From contig PMAL01000067.1 in the NCBI GenBank assembly GCA_003152555.1, positions 612 through 26,470 on the forward strand: 25,859 bases of DNA, written 5' to 3'. A program made the position numbers and the translations under genes. Positions 1-7,693 of the stretch are shown in pieces (positions within the stretch are counted from its first letter, which is position 1; each line of letters starts with the position of its first letter). The notes below the pieces were generated by a model. That model was not told the origin of the DNA, did not search any database, and saw only the letters and a program-made list of their open reading frames with translations. This DNA is from Acidimicrobiaceae bacterium (lineage in GTDB: Bacteria > Actinomycetota > Acidimicrobiia > Acidimicrobiales > RAAP-2).

Positions 1-941
1 GTTGGCGACACGGCAGCTGGCCAATCAATTGACGCGGCCGGTGGCCCATCATCGCCCGTGATCGTAAACGTGTCGACAGCGCCGTTCGTATAAGGAATCG
101 GCGATTGCGGCACGTTGAGGTAGAGGTAACTGATGGCGTTGCCAATTTGAATTGTGTGGGGACCCACGGCGCCGGAAGCGCGGATTGTCGCCGTAGCCAC
201 ACCCCTCGTCCAGTTAGCCATCATTTCGCCCACGTAATGGTTGTCATAGAGCAGCGACGCTCCTCCGGTGTAGAGGCTGTCGCCGAGTCCGCTGTAGGTG
301 ATCGTGATTGGTGTTCCGACCGGTCCGGCGGTGGGCGAGATTGTGACCGTCCGCAGCGACGTAAAGCTGCCTTCGCTCAACTCGGTGGTACCAACCACGG
401 CGAAGATGCTGTGCAATCCTCCGAAGTCCTTCGGAGCATCGATCGTGACCGAGAAGGCGCCCGCCGCTGACGTCGTGACCGTATCGAGCACGACGTTGAT
501 CTTGGTGTAATCGGCACCGAGGTAGTTGACGGTCGACGGGTCAGCGCCAACAACCCACGTCGCATTCGCAGTGGCCCACTGAATTTGCACGCTGGTACTC
601 GCGGGAAGCCCCGCCCCCGCAATCGTCATCGGCGTTCCGATGAAGCCTGACGACGGGGTGACGCTCAATTCGGAAATTGACGTGCTGGGCGTCGACGCTG
701 GAGCAACCGGCCCGGGCAGTGGCGCGACGCCAGGCAGGATCGGCGAAGTCAGGACAATGGGCGTGGTCGCAGTAGCCACGGGAGCCGTCGTCTTCTTCAC
801 GACGGTTGTCTTGGTCTTGTGCTTGTGGACCGTCGCCGAGCTTGCGCTCGCGCCAATCATGATCGTGGAACAGACCAGTGCGACGGAGGCGAAGCCGACA
901 GAAATCAACTTGACCCTTCGATTGCTTAGGCGACTCTTCAT
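1..941 (-). CDS. Secreted protein with two IPT/TIG-like beta repeats (partial, 3' end outside window)
   Basis: The minus-strand frame is open from an ATG at 941 to the left window edge, giving 313 residues with no stop, so the C-terminus is missing. Residues 1 to about 36 form a signal peptide: a basic start (MKSRLSNRRVK), a hydrophobic core and an Ala/Ser-rich cleavage region. A Lys/Thr/Pro-rich linker follows. Two repeats begin SVTPSSGFIGTPMTIAGAG (near residue 98) and TISPTAGPVGTPITITYSG (near residue 198). This P-x-x-G-x-x-G-T-x-x-T-I pattern is typical of Ig-like IPT/TIG folds in cell-surface proteins. An AAGGGA ribosome site lies 6 nt before the ATG, and the bases around the start match those of the gene starting at 2475. 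It is probably a surface or adhesion-type protein; the function is unknown. Confidence 0.8.
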   Translation of the reverse strand, partial: MKSRLSNRRVKLISVGFASVALVCSTIMIGASASSATVHKHKTKTTVVKKTTAPVATATTPIVLTSPILPGVAPLPGPVAPASTPSTSISELSVTPSSGFIGTPMTIAGAGLPASTSVQIQWATANATWVVGADPSTVNYLGADYTKINVVLDTVTTSAAGAFSVTIDAPKDFGGLHSIFAVVGTTELSEGSFTSLRTVTISPTAGPVGTPITITYSGLGDSLYTGGASLLYDNHYVGEMMANWTRGVATATIRASGAVGPHTIQIGNAISYLYLNVPQSPIPYTNGAVDTFTITGDDGPPAASIDWPAAVSP

Positions 942-1015
942 AATTATCCCTTCGATTGCTACATTGATATTTGATATAAAACCTACGGGGCCGAGTTGAT
1001 CCATAACGTCGAATC

Positions 1016-1035
1016 ACTGGGGTCGAACGTCACAT
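1016..1035 (-). promoter_or_regulatory. Upstream motif A, copy 1 (before the IPT-repeat gene)
   Basis: Read on the minus strand this is ATGTGACGTTCGACCCCAGT, ending 74 nt before the ATG at 941. It matches 18 of 20 bases of the element at 2556-2575, which lies 80 nt before the start of another secreted-protein gene. About 30 nt further downstream both regions carry a second similar block (TAGGTTTTATATC here). An activator site or conserved promoter part is the simplest reading; this is inference from two copies. Confidence 0.5.
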
Positions 1036-1060
1036 CGCCGGCCTTGCGACCGACGATGTG
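1031..1060. repeat. Inverted repeat CACATCG...CGATGTG
   Basis: The arms CACATCG (1031-1037) and CGATGTG (1054-1060) are perfect complements. After one mismatch they continue as CGG/CCG around an 8-nt loop. The repeat sits between the stop of the Thr-rich secreted protein (1092) and the next gene, and it overlaps motif A by 5 nt. It has no T-tract on the minus strand, so it could be a weak terminator or an operator. Confidence 0.4.
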
Positions 1061-1091
1061 CTCTTACAAGCGATGACTCATGAATCCTGTG

Positions 1092-1808
1092 TTACGCGGG
1101 GTACGTGTACGTCATGGCCGGAATGGCCTTGATCGTCTTTACCGCTTTGATGGCCTTGTGCGTTTTGGTTGCCTTCACCGCAGCGTGTCCTTTGACTGCC
1201 TTAACTGGGTACGTCGTCACGGTGACGGTGTAGTTGTAATTACCGGGCGAGTACTTCGCAGTTGACAACACTGCGGTCCAGTACCCGTCTCTCGTGCTGT
1301 ACACCATTGGCACCGTAGCGACTGAACCGGTCGTGGTACCGGGAAGCGACACGATCACAGTGTTGACGTTGCCGGGCGTAGCAGCTGAGGCAACGGCTCC
1401 TGGGGCCGCACCGGGGAGCAGGACCTTGCCGGTCTGCAGATCCTTGCCGTACATGCGCCACAGAACGGTCTGTCCGACCGAGAACGTGTTGGTCGGCGAG
1501 CACGCAGCATTCACCGCATCCGTCTCTCCCGAAATCGTCGCGGTATCGATATTGACCGTGAAGTCATTAGATATCCCCGCCGACGCGGGAGGAGCCGTCG
1601 TGGTGGTGGTGGGTGCGACGGTCGTCGTGGTGGTGGGTGCGACGGTCGTGGTCGTGACGGGCGTGAGGCTCGCTACGAGGGTGATCGTGTCCTGATTGTC
1701 GAAGCCGGTCTGCGCCGATGCAGTACTGACACCCAGCGCCGCGAATCCACCTACACCTAAGCCGAGCGCCACTGAGCCGACGCCGACCTTTTTCATGAAA
1801 TCCTTCAT
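1092..1808 (-). CDS. Secreted Thr/Pro-linker protein with Lys/Ala-rich tail
   Basis: The ORF has 238 codons. A signal peptide ends near STASAQT at about residue 32. A Val/Thr/Pro linker follows, with the repeated unit TTTTTVAP at roughly residues 52-76. A beta-rich domain of about 110 residues comes next. The C-terminus is low-complexity and strongly basic, with repeated K-A-[VI]-K and K-A-T-K steps, ending in MTYTYPA. Two start codons are possible: ATG 1808, and ATG 1796, which has AAGGA 4 nt upstream; the second may be the true start (234 aa). It lies 37 nt behind the stop of the gene at 1846-2475 and has no room for motif A, so the two are probably co-transcribed. I do not recognise the domain; a cell-wall or surface protein is likely. 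Confidence 0.75.
   Translation of the reverse strand: MKDFMKKVGVGSVALGLGVGGFAALGVSTASAQTGFDNQDTITLVASLTPVTTTTVAPTTTTTVAPTTTTTAPPASAGISNDFTVNIDTATISGETDAVNAACSPTNTFSVGQTVLWRMYGKDLQTGKVLLPGAAPGAVASAATPGNVNTVIVSLPGTTTGSVATVPMVYSTRDGYWTAVLSTAKYSPGNYNYTVTVTTYPVKAVKGHAAVKATKTHKAIKAVKTIKAIPAMTYTYPA
1597..1668 (-). repeat. Tandem 24-nt repeat encoding the TTTTTVAP linker
   Basis: Units at 1597-1620 and 1621-1644 differ at one position (GTCGTGGTGG versus GTCGTCGTGG in the first ten bases on the plus strand). A third, degenerate unit lies at 1645-1668. Each encodes eight residues of the Thr/Val/Ala/Pro linker. Such a tract can gain or lose units by slippage, so linker length may vary between strains. 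Confidence 0.75.
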
Positions 1809-1845
1809 TTTATGCTCTTTTCTCTTAACTGACTAGGGGGGACAA

Positions 1846-2475
1846 CTACTTGATGACGAGCGTGCCGCTCAATTTGCTCGTGAACGACTGGGTCTGCGAG
1901 CCGCTGACTCCATCGTTGGAAATAGCGAAGGCACCACTGAACTTCAAGGTGCCCGTAGCACCCTTCAGCTTTCCCGTGCCACTTATGACGGTGGCCGTGC
2001 CGGAAATGCTGACGCTACCCGCTGCATTCTCAGGCGCGGCGCCCGTCGAGTTCTTGCTCAGAATTCTGAGCGTGAGTGTGCCGCCCGCGCCCGCGAGCTT
2101 GCCACTTCCAGTGAAGTGAAATCCAGAACTGGCGGCGGTGGCGGGCACGTTGCCGGTGCCGGTCAGCGTGGTAGTGCCAATAGTGGTTGACGTTCCTTTG
2201 CCAGAGACCGAAGTGACACTCGCAGCCGTTGAGGTGCTAGCGACTGACGTTAATAAGAAGGTCATCGATCCGCTGTAACTTCCCCGGAAGGCGATCTTCT
2301 TGGGCTTCACGACGTGACTTACGAGCACGGCGTGCGGCTGTAGCTTCGATGAGTGCGTTGTTGCAGCGCTCGAAGTACCCGCGACACCCACGGTGGCGAG
2401 CAGGGCCAGTGCGCCCACTGCGCAACCCAACCGAGTCATCTTCGTGGTGAATTTTACTGTCGAACGACTCTTCAT
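1846..2475 (-). CDS. Secreted Gly/Thr/Ser-rich beta protein, possibly AOC-barrel-like
   Basis: I place the start at ATG 2475 (209 aa) because AGGA lies 5 nt before it. A GTG at 2487 opens the same frame but lies within the leader. The TTATGAAGAGTCG context of ATG 2475 also matches the start of the gene at 941. A signal peptide (basic MKSRSTVKFTTKMTR, then a hydrophobic core) ends at about TSSAAT. The mature part is almost all short beta-like stretches. The pattern G-T-A-T-V-I-S-G-T-G-K-L-K-G-A-T-G-T-L near the C-terminus resembles the G-T-G-x-(F/Y)-x-G-A-x-G strand seen in allene-oxide-cyclase-barrel-like secreted actinobacterial proteins. That family link is tentative. It is probably the first gene of a two-gene unit with the gene at 1092-1808. 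Confidence 0.75.
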   Translation of the reverse strand: MKSRSTVKFTTKMTRLGCAVGALALLATVGVAGTSSAATTHSSKLQPHAVLVSHVVKPKKIAFRGSYSGSMTFLLTSVASTSTAASVTSVSGKGTSTTIGTTTLTGTGNVPATAASSGFHFTGSGKLAGAGGTLTLRILSKNSTGAAPENAAGSVSISGTATVISGTGKLKGATGTLKFSGAFAISNDGVSGSQTQSFTSKLSGTLVIK

Positions 2476-2555
2476 AATCTTCCTCACTATTGCCCTATTT
2501 GTGCAATGTTGTATAGAAAAACCTTATGCATTCATTAACAAAAAAATCTGGGAAA

Positions 2556-2575
2556 ACTGAGGTCGAAAGTCACAT
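2556..2575 (-). promoter_or_regulatory. Upstream motif A, copy 2 (before the Gly/Thr-rich secreted protein)
   Basis: On the minus strand this reads ATGTGACTTTCGACCTCAGT and ends 80 nt before ATG 2475. Downstream lies TAAGGTTTTTCTATACA, with TATACA as a plausible -10 about 34 nt before the ATG and no good -35. That fits an activator-dependent promoter with the motif centred some 60-70 bp upstream of transcription start. Confidence 0.5.
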
Positions 2576-2759
2576 TGAGATTGCGTCGCGCGCGTTCAAT
2601 CAAAGTGTTCGTCATGATTCAATCGATTCGCGACGTGCTATTCGCGCGACGAATGCTAACCATTCATATTGCGAATGGCGAAGCGTTTTTATTTGACAAC
2701 CACGTGTCGCTATGACGACGTGGACATGAGTTTCATTGCCACCGCAACGAGTAAATCAG
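2576..2759. other. Intergenic region with two small inverted repeats
   Basis: No gene is visible between gatB and the secreted-protein promoter. Two hairpins are present: CCATTC/GAATGG at 2660-2678 (7-nt loop), and CCACGTGTC/GAC(G)ACGTGG at 2700-2723 (9 bp with one bulge). Neither is followed by a T-run on the gatB strand, so either would be only a weak or factor-dependent terminator. The rest is AT-richer than the genes and probably holds upstream promoter DNA. Confidence 0.4.
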
Positions 2760-4187
2760 TCAGCGGCGAGCTTGAAGTTCGGCGACCACGGACTTGCCGT
2801 TGGCCTGACCCTTCGTGAGCTTCATGACTTGACCAATAAAGAATTGCGCCAACTTTTCGTCACCCTCGCGGTAGCGGGTCCATTCGTCGGGATGCTCTTC
2901 AATCAATGCGGCCACGGTTGCACCTAACGAACTCGAAGAGAGTTGCTCGAAACCCATCTCCCGGGCCACTTCGTGTGGATCCCCGCCGTGCGTCAAGAGC
3001 TCCGCGAGCACAGTTTTCGCCTGCGTCGCCGAGAGCTCACCTCGTTGCTCCATGAGCAGCGTCGCGGTAAAGGACTCACTCGAGAAGTTCTTCACCTCAT
3101 CGATGCTGGCAGCCAGTTCGTTGGCCGCCCTCGAGATTGCCAATGTGGCGCTGACGCCCTCGTCGACAGCACGCTCCACTAAATCGTCGAGCCCCAAATC
3201 AATGACCACTTCCACCGCGTCGAGTTGCGCCGACGTGGGGTCAATCAAACGTGCCGCAAGCTTCTGTCGACGCTCCGCCGGCATTGGCGAGAGTCCCGCA
3301 CGGACTCGATCCTGCCAGGATTGATCGGGCGCGAGGTCCACGAGATCAGGCTCGCGAAAGTAGCGGTAGTCATCGGCGTCTTCCTTCACGCGCATGGTGG
3401 AGGTTTCACCCAGCAGCTCATCCCAGTGGCGAGTCTCCTGGCGCACCGTCCCACCGCCTTCGAGCAACTCCACCTGGCGTAGGGCCTCATAGTCAATGGC
3501 CCGTTGCAGACTGCGCAGCGAGTTCAGGTTCTTAATCTCGCAACGCGTGCCGAAGGGCGCGTTCGCCTTGCGAATCGAGACGTTGGCGTCGATGCGCATG
3601 GAGCCCTCTTCCATGCGTCCGTCCGACGCGCCGGTCGCTATCAGAATGCCGCGTAGTTCTTGGGCGTAGGCGCGAGCCTGGGCTGACGACCGGATATCGG
3701 GGCCCGACACGATTTCGACGAGCGGCACGCCGGAGCGGTTGTAATCCACCAGCGACCGCTCGGCACCCTGCAAGCGGCCGGTGCCGCCGAGGTGCGTTGA
3801 CTTACCAGTGTCCTCTTCTAGGTGCGCGCGCTCGATCGACACGCGGCTGGCGTCGGGTAGGTCGAGGTAGCCGCCCACGTTGATGGGCAAGTCGTACTGA
3901 CTGATCTGGAAGTCCTTGGGCATGTCGGGGTAGAAGTAGTTCTTGCGGTGAAAGGTCGACGGCGCGATGGTGCTGTGCAGCGCCATGCCAATCGCCATCG
4001 CGAGCTCTACCGCCCGCTCGTTGAGTACGGGCAATGATCCGGGTAGCCCGAGACAGACCGGACAGATATTCGTGTTGGGTTCGGCGCCGAAAGAGTTCGC
4101 GCACCCGCAGAACATCTTGGACGCGGTCTTGAGTTCCGTGTGCACTTCGAGTCCGACGACAATCTCCCACCCGTTGGCCAGCGTCAT
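2760..4187 (-). CDS. gatB: Asp-tRNA(Asn)/Glu-tRNA(Gln) amidotransferase subunit B
   Basis: The protein has 475 aa, the normal GatB length. GatB binds the misacylated tRNA and, through its kinase-like domain, phosphorylates the Glu or Asp side chain before ammonia from GatA is added. The N-terminus carries the family signature VGLEVHTELKTASKMFCGC, and C27, C29, C42 and C45 (CGC...CPVC) form the zinc site. The conserved LVDYNRSGVPLVEIVSGPD and KNLNSLRSLQRAI segments are intact. The C-terminal YqeY-like tail ends in LTKGQANGKSVVAELQARR. The ATG overlaps the gatA stop in ATGA, so translation is likely coupled. It is the last gene of the hydrolase-gatC-gatA-gatB operon. Confidence 0.97.
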   Translation of the reverse strand: MTLANGWEIVVGLEVHTELKTASKMFCGCANSFGAEPNTNICPVCLGLPGSLPVLNERAVELAMAIGMALHSTIAPSTFHRKNYFYPDMPKDFQISQYDLPINVGGYLDLPDASRVSIERAHLEEDTGKSTHLGGTGRLQGAERSLVDYNRSGVPLVEIVSGPDIRSSAQARAYAQELRGILIATGASDGRMEEGSMRIDANVSIRKANAPFGTRCEIKNLNSLRSLQRAIDYEALRQVELLEGGGTVRQETRHWDELLGETSTMRVKEDADDYRYFREPDLVDLAPDQSWQDRVRAGLSPMPAERRQKLAARLIDPTSAQLDAVEVVIDLGLDDLVERAVDEGVSATLAISRAANELAASIDEVKNFSSESFTATLLMEQRGELSATQAKTVLAELLTHGGDPHEVAREMGFEQLSSSSLGATVAALIEEHPDEWTRYREGDEKLAQFFIGQVMKLTKGQANGKSVVAELQARR

Positions 4188-5608
4188 GGTCGACCGTCCG
4201 CTAGTTCAAGCACGCGCGCGGCGCTAAGGAGTTGGGCCTCACTGCGCCCGGGGCCTAATAGTTGGACACCGATTGGCAGGTCCGCTTCACCCGTGCCGAA
4301 GGGCACCGTGATTGCGGCCTCGCCGGCCAAGTTGGTGGGAATCGTGAACACGTCCGATAGGTACATCGCCATCGGATTGCTCGCCTTCTCGCCAATGGCG
4401 AAGGCCACCGTCGGTGTCGTGGCACCCACGAGGAAGTCAACCTCACGGTACGCGCGGGCGAAGGCGTCAATCATCTGCGTGCGAACTTTAAGGGCCTGGC
4501 CGTAGTAGGCGTCGTAGTAACCGGCCGAGAGCGCGTAGGTCCCGAGCATGATGCGCCGCTTCACCTCATCGCCGAATCCCGCGGTGCGCGTAGCCTCATT
4601 CATCGCCGTCACGTCGGCCGCGTCCACCCGCAGCCCGTAACGCACGCCGTCGTAACGCGCCAAGTTGCTCGACGCCTCGGCGGGCGCAATGAGGTAGTAC
4701 GCACTGAGACCCAGTCGAAGCTCGGGAATGGAGAGTTCCACGACAGTCGCGCCGGCGTCGCGGAACGCTTGCAGTGCTCGCCGGACCTCATTGACGATCT
4801 CGTCGTCGGCTCCTTCAATCAGTTCGGTCACGACGCCAATTCTTTTGCCCGCGACACCATCGTTGAGGTGCGCCACCAGCGACGGCGAGGGTTCGGGCAG
4901 GGACGTTGAGTCCATCGGATCGTGTCCGGCCAAGACTTCAAGCAAGGTCGCCGCGTCGGTCACGGTCTTGGCGAAGGGACCAATTTGGTCGAGCGAACTG
5001 GAAAAGGCAATCAGTCCGTAGCGCGAGACCAATCCGTAAGTCGGTTTCATCCCCACAATCCCGCAGAGCGCGGCGGGCTGACGAATTGATCCGCCGGTGT
5101 CGCTGCCAATTGCGAGCGGCGTCATATCTGCGGCCACCGCCGCCGCCGAACCGCCTGACGATCCGCCAGGCACGCGCGATGGACACAAAGGGTTGCGCGT
5201 GGGACCAAAGGCGGAGTTCTCCGTCGACGAACCCATCGCGAATTCATCGAGATTTGTTTTCCCCACCGGCACCGCGCCGGCCGCCAACAAACGATCAATC
5301 ACCGTGGCGCTGTAAGGCGGACGCCAGCCCTGCAAGATCTTTGATCCGCACGTCGTGGGTACGCCGCGCTGGCACACGTTGTCCTTGATGGCAATAGGCA
5401 CACCGGCGAGCGGCCCGGCGTTGTCGCCCTTCGCAATGACATCGTCTACCCGGGCAGCGGCCTCTCGCGCGCCGTCTTCGTCAACGTAAAGGAACACGTG
5501 CAGTTCCTCGTTGCGCGCGCGTACCGCCTCGAGCGAGAGCGACAACTGTTCGTCCGCCGAACTGGCGCCGCGCTGCACGTCGCTGGCAATCTGCACCGCC
5601 GTCTTCAC
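4184..5608 (-). CDS. gatA: Asp-tRNA(Asn)/Glu-tRNA(Gln) amidotransferase subunit A
   Basis: The protein has 474 aa and belongs to the amidase-signature family. It releases ammonia from glutamine and channels it to GatB. The Ser-cisSer-Lys triad is visible as K75 (VPIAIKDNV), S150 (PGGSSGGS) and S174 (GSDTGGSIRQP), with the same spacing as the staphylococcal enzyme. The substrate-side segment MKPTYGLVSRYGLIAFSSSL is typical of GatA rather than other amidases. It overlaps gatC upstream (5605-5608) and gatB downstream (4184-4187), each by an ATGA tetranucleotide. Subunits needed in equal amounts are therefore translated from coupled frames. Confidence 0.97.
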   Translation of the reverse strand: MKTAVQIASDVQRGASSADEQLSLSLEAVRARNEELHVFLYVDEDGAREAAARVDDVIAKGDNAGPLAGVPIAIKDNVCQRGVPTTCGSKILQGWRPPYSATVIDRLLAAGAVPVGKTNLDEFAMGSSTENSAFGPTRNPLCPSRVPGGSSGGSAAAVAADMTPLAIGSDTGGSIRQPAALCGIVGMKPTYGLVSRYGLIAFSSSLDQIGPFAKTVTDAATLLEVLAGHDPMDSTSLPEPSPSLVAHLNDGVAGKRIGVVTELIEGADDEIVNEVRRALQAFRDAGATVVELSIPELRLGLSAYYLIAPAEASSNLARYDGVRYGLRVDAADVTAMNEATRTAGFGDEVKRRIMLGTYALSAGYYDAYYGQALKVRTQMIDAFARAYREVDFLVGATTPTVAFAIGEKASNPMAMYLSDVFTIPTNLAGEAAITVPFGTGEADLPIGVQLLGPGRSEAQLLSAARVLELADGRP

Positions 5609-5907
5609 GGGGCCTCGCCCATAATTCGCGGCACCGCGAACCGGCCGTCCTGCGCGTCGGGGGCCATCGCGAGTACTTCGTCGCGGTCAAGGCTGGCCCG
5701 TACTTCGTCCGAGCGAACCACGTTGGTAAGTCCGAACGGATGCGCCGTCGCGACCACGCCCTCAAGATTGAGCGAATTCATGTCGTTTGCGTGCTCCAGT
5801 ACCTGACCGAGTTGCTCGGTGAAGAGGTCCAACTCAGCGTCAGTGAGCGAGAGACGTGCAAGTTTGGCGACGTGTGCGACTTCTTCTCGACGCAGTGGCG
5901 AACTCAT
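5605..5907 (-). CDS. gatC: Asp-tRNA(Asn)/Glu-tRNA(Gln) amidotransferase subunit C
   Basis: The 100-aa small subunit wraps around the GatA-GatB interface and stabilises the complex. The N-terminus (EEVAHVAKLARLSLTDAEL) and the later FGLTNVVRSDEV and DGRFAVPRIM segments are characteristic of GatC. Its ATG overlaps the stop of the upstream hydrolase (5904-5907), and its stop overlaps the gatA start. With gatA and gatB present as a complete set, the organism most likely makes at least one of Gln-tRNA or Asn-tRNA indirectly. Confidence 0.95.
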   Translation of the reverse strand: MSSPLRREEVAHVAKLARLSLTDAELDLFTEQLGQVLEHANDMNSLNLEGVVATAHPFGLTNVVRSDEVRASLDRDEVLAMAPDAQDGRFAVPRIMGEAP

Positions 5908-6659
5908 GAGCCAAAGACACGACGCAAAAATGCCACCGTCGACGACTCGACGAGCGCGGCATCATTGTCCAATGTTGCGACGTGATATGAGTCCTCCAGC
6001 CAGATCTGCTCCACCGGGCCCGAGGACGATTCCGTGATGTCCTCGCCGCGTTCCCAGTTGACCGTGTGGTCGATGCGGCTGGTAATGAGCAGACTCGGAG
6101 CCGTGATCTGGCCCAGGTGCTCGCGCACCACCGTGAGGCCGTCGCAGGCACTCTTTACTTGGGCCAGCGGTGTTGCTTCGTAGGCCGATTCCGACGTGTT
6201 CTCTTTCTTGATATCCGAGCCCACGGAGTCGTAGGAAACTACGCCGGCCGCAATGAACTGTTCCAGCCCGTCCAACAGTTCCGGATTCAGCGGCTTGATC
6301 CACGGATTTATGAAGACGCAGCCCGCGACGTCGGGCCGCGACTCCGCGATGAGTGCCGTGAGTCCGCCACCCATCGAAAGGCCCACCACGGCGACCTTGC
6401 TGCATTTTGCGGCCAGGTCGTCAAAGGAGGCCAAGGCCTCGCCTGACCAGTCGGCCCAACCCGTGGTCATGAGGTCCTCCACGCTCGTGCCGTGACCCGG
6501 CAGTCTCGGCACCTCAACCGTGAATCCGGCCTTCGCGCACGCTTCTGCCAGTGGTCGCATGGACACTGGATTACCGGTAAAGCCATGTAGCACGAGCACG
6601 CCGAAGGGGCCGCCGGCAAAGGAATACGGTTCACAGCGCGGCATAATTGCGGTGGTCAT
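5904..6659 (-). CDS. Alpha/beta hydrolase (Est30/monoacylglycerol-lipase-like carboxylesterase)
   Basis: The protein has 251 aa and a complete alpha/beta-hydrolase catalytic set. The oxyanion segment is LHGFTGNP (HG at 25-26). The nucleophile is S95 in GLSMGG, the acid D197 in TSRIDHTVN, and the base H226 in DSYHVATLD. The short cap and overall length resemble Bacillus Est30-type carboxylesterases. There is no signal peptide, so it is cytoplasmic. It is the first gene of the gatCAB operon and overlaps gatC by ATGA. The functional reason for that linkage is not evident. A second ATG at codon 6 is a possible alternative start. A TAGGCT -10 box lies 8 nt before the first ATG, giving a leader of only one or two nucleotides. 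Confidence 0.88.
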   Translation of the reverse strand: MTTAIMPRCEPYSFAGGPFGVLVLHGFTGNPVSMRPLAEACAKAGFTVEVPRLPGHGTSVEDLMTTGWADWSGEALASFDDLAAKCSKVAVVGLSMGGGLTALIAESRPDVAGCVFINPWIKPLNPELLDGLEQFIAAGVVSYDSVGSDIKKENTSESAYEATPLAQVKSACDGLTVVREHLGQITAPSLLITSRIDHTVNWERGEDITESSSGPVEQIWLEDSYHVATLDNDAALVESSTVAFLRRVFGS

Positions 6660-6667
6660 AGGGTTCC

Positions 6668-6673
6668 AGCCTA
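6668..6673 (-). promoter_or_regulatory. -10 box of the hydrolase-gatCAB operon
   Basis: TAGGCT on the minus strand lies 8 nt before ATG 6659. The same hexamer serves the quinone oxidoreductase gene at 24150-24155. It fits the actinobacterial TANNNT -10; no clear -35 is seen. Only about 100 nt separate this operon from the dehydrogenase gene upstream. Confidence 0.45.
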
Positions 6674-6761
6674 CCGGGCGACATGTCTTCTGCGATTAGT
6701 CACGGGGCCCACAACGTGCCTCGCGAGGTCATCGCACAGGGTTCATCGCACGCAATGGCGA

Positions 6762-7637
6762 CTAATACAGCTTGGGCAGTTCCTGCGCCAACTCACTCAC
6801 CGACCAACGATCGTTCTTCTCGAGCGTTTCGGTCATGGTCCAGTTCTGGAACTTCCGCACGGTACCGCCTTGGATAAAAAAGACCTGTCCGGTCGCGGTG
6901 CAGTCCTCCATGGCGAGCGTCGCCACTAGCGGAGAGATATTGGCGGGGTCCCAGATGTCAAAGACCGCGGCGTCGCTGGGCTTGACAACGTAGTCCATGA
7001 GTCCCGGCGTTGACTCGGTCATCCGGGTGCGGGCCGCTGGCGCGATCGCGTTCGCGCGAACACCGTAACGGCCCAACTCCTCAGAGATAATCACAGTAAA
7101 GGCCGCGATACCGGCCTTGGCCGCGCCGTAATTGGTTTGGCCAACGTTGCCCAAGAGCCCCGAGGTTGACGACGTGTTGATGATGGAGGCCTTCACGGTT
7201 TTACCGGCCTTGGCCTGCTCACGCCAGTACGTGGCGGCGTGACGCGTGGGTACGAAGTGACCTTTCAGGTGCACGTTGATCACTGAATCCCAATCGTCCT
7301 CGCTGAGGTTGACCAGTACCCGGTCGCGCAAGATGCCGGCGTTGTTGACCAGGACGTGCAGGTCACCGAAGGTGTCAATGGCGCTCTGAACCAGGCGCGC
7401 GCCGCCCTCCCAGTCCGCGACGTTGTCGTGATTGGCGACGGCCTCACCGCCCATGGCCTTGATTTCAGCGACCACCTCTTCGGCCGGCGACGCCGACGTT
7501 GACGAGCCGTCCAGCGCGCCACCGAAGTCGTTGACCACCACACTGGCCCCTTCGGCCGCGAAGAGCAGCGCGTGTTCGCGCCCAATGCCACGTCCGGCGC
7601 CGGTGATGATCGCAATACGTCCGTCAAGAGCACCCAT
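6762..7637 (-). CDS. Short-chain dehydrogenase, MFE-2/HSD17B4-like (3R-hydroxyacyl-CoA dehydrogenase type)
   Basis: I place the start at ATG 7637 (291 aa) because AGGGGG lies 7 nt upstream and the protein then opens with MGALDGRIAIITGAG, the normal SDR start. An in-frame ATG at 7667 has no ribosome site. The Rossmann motif TGAGRGIG spans residues 12-19, NNAG 98-101, and the catalytic residues are Ser157, Tyr170 and Lys174 (YGAAK). The stretch VVNDFGGALDG and the NNAGILRDR context resemble the dehydrogenase part of peroxisomal multifunctional enzyme 2. An acyl-CoA or steroid-like 3-hydroxy substrate is therefore likely, but the exact one cannot be read. The C-terminal extension after the catalytic fold (GTVRKFQNWTMTETLEKN) is typical of the same subgroup. 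Confidence 0.88.
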   Translation of the reverse strand: MGALDGRIAIITGAGRGIGREHALLFAAEGASVVVNDFGGALDGSSTSASPAEEVVAEIKAMGGEAVANHDNVADWEGGARLVQSAIDTFGDLHVLVNNAGILRDRVLVNLSEDDWDSVINVHLKGHFVPTRHAATYWREQAKAGKTVKASIINTSSTSGLLGNVGQTNYGAAKAGIAAFTVIISEELGRYGVRANAIAPAARTRMTESTPGLMDYVVKPSDAAVFDIWDPANISPLVATLAMEDCTATGQVFFIQGGTVRKFQNWTMTETLEKNDRWSVSELAQELPKLY

Positions 7638-7669
7638 GGCTATCCCCCTGGTTAATTCGTCGTGCACCG

Positions 7670-7675
7670 ATTGTA
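7670..7675 (-). promoter_or_regulatory. -10 box of the SDR gene
   Basis: TACAAT on the minus strand matches TATAAT at five of six bases. It lies 32 nt before ATG 7637, which leaves a short leader containing the AGGGGG ribosome site. The -35 is not convincing. Confidence 0.4.
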
Positions 7676-7693
7676 ACGATGTATGACGCGGGC

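Noticed and set aside
541..1017. 158-codon minus-strand frame covering the start of the first secreted gene
   Set aside because: It is the +1 shadow of the IPT-repeat protein; the other frame has a signal peptide, a ribosome site and open reading to the window edge.
2576..2759. Possible small RNA or CRISPR-like repeats in the AT-rich gap
   Set aside because: Only two unrelated short hairpins, no direct repeats with regular spacing.
6694..6766. TTAGTC...GACTAA inverted pair between the hydrolase and the SDR gene
   Set aside because: Six-base arms about 60 nt apart, one of them in the SDR stop region; expected by chance.
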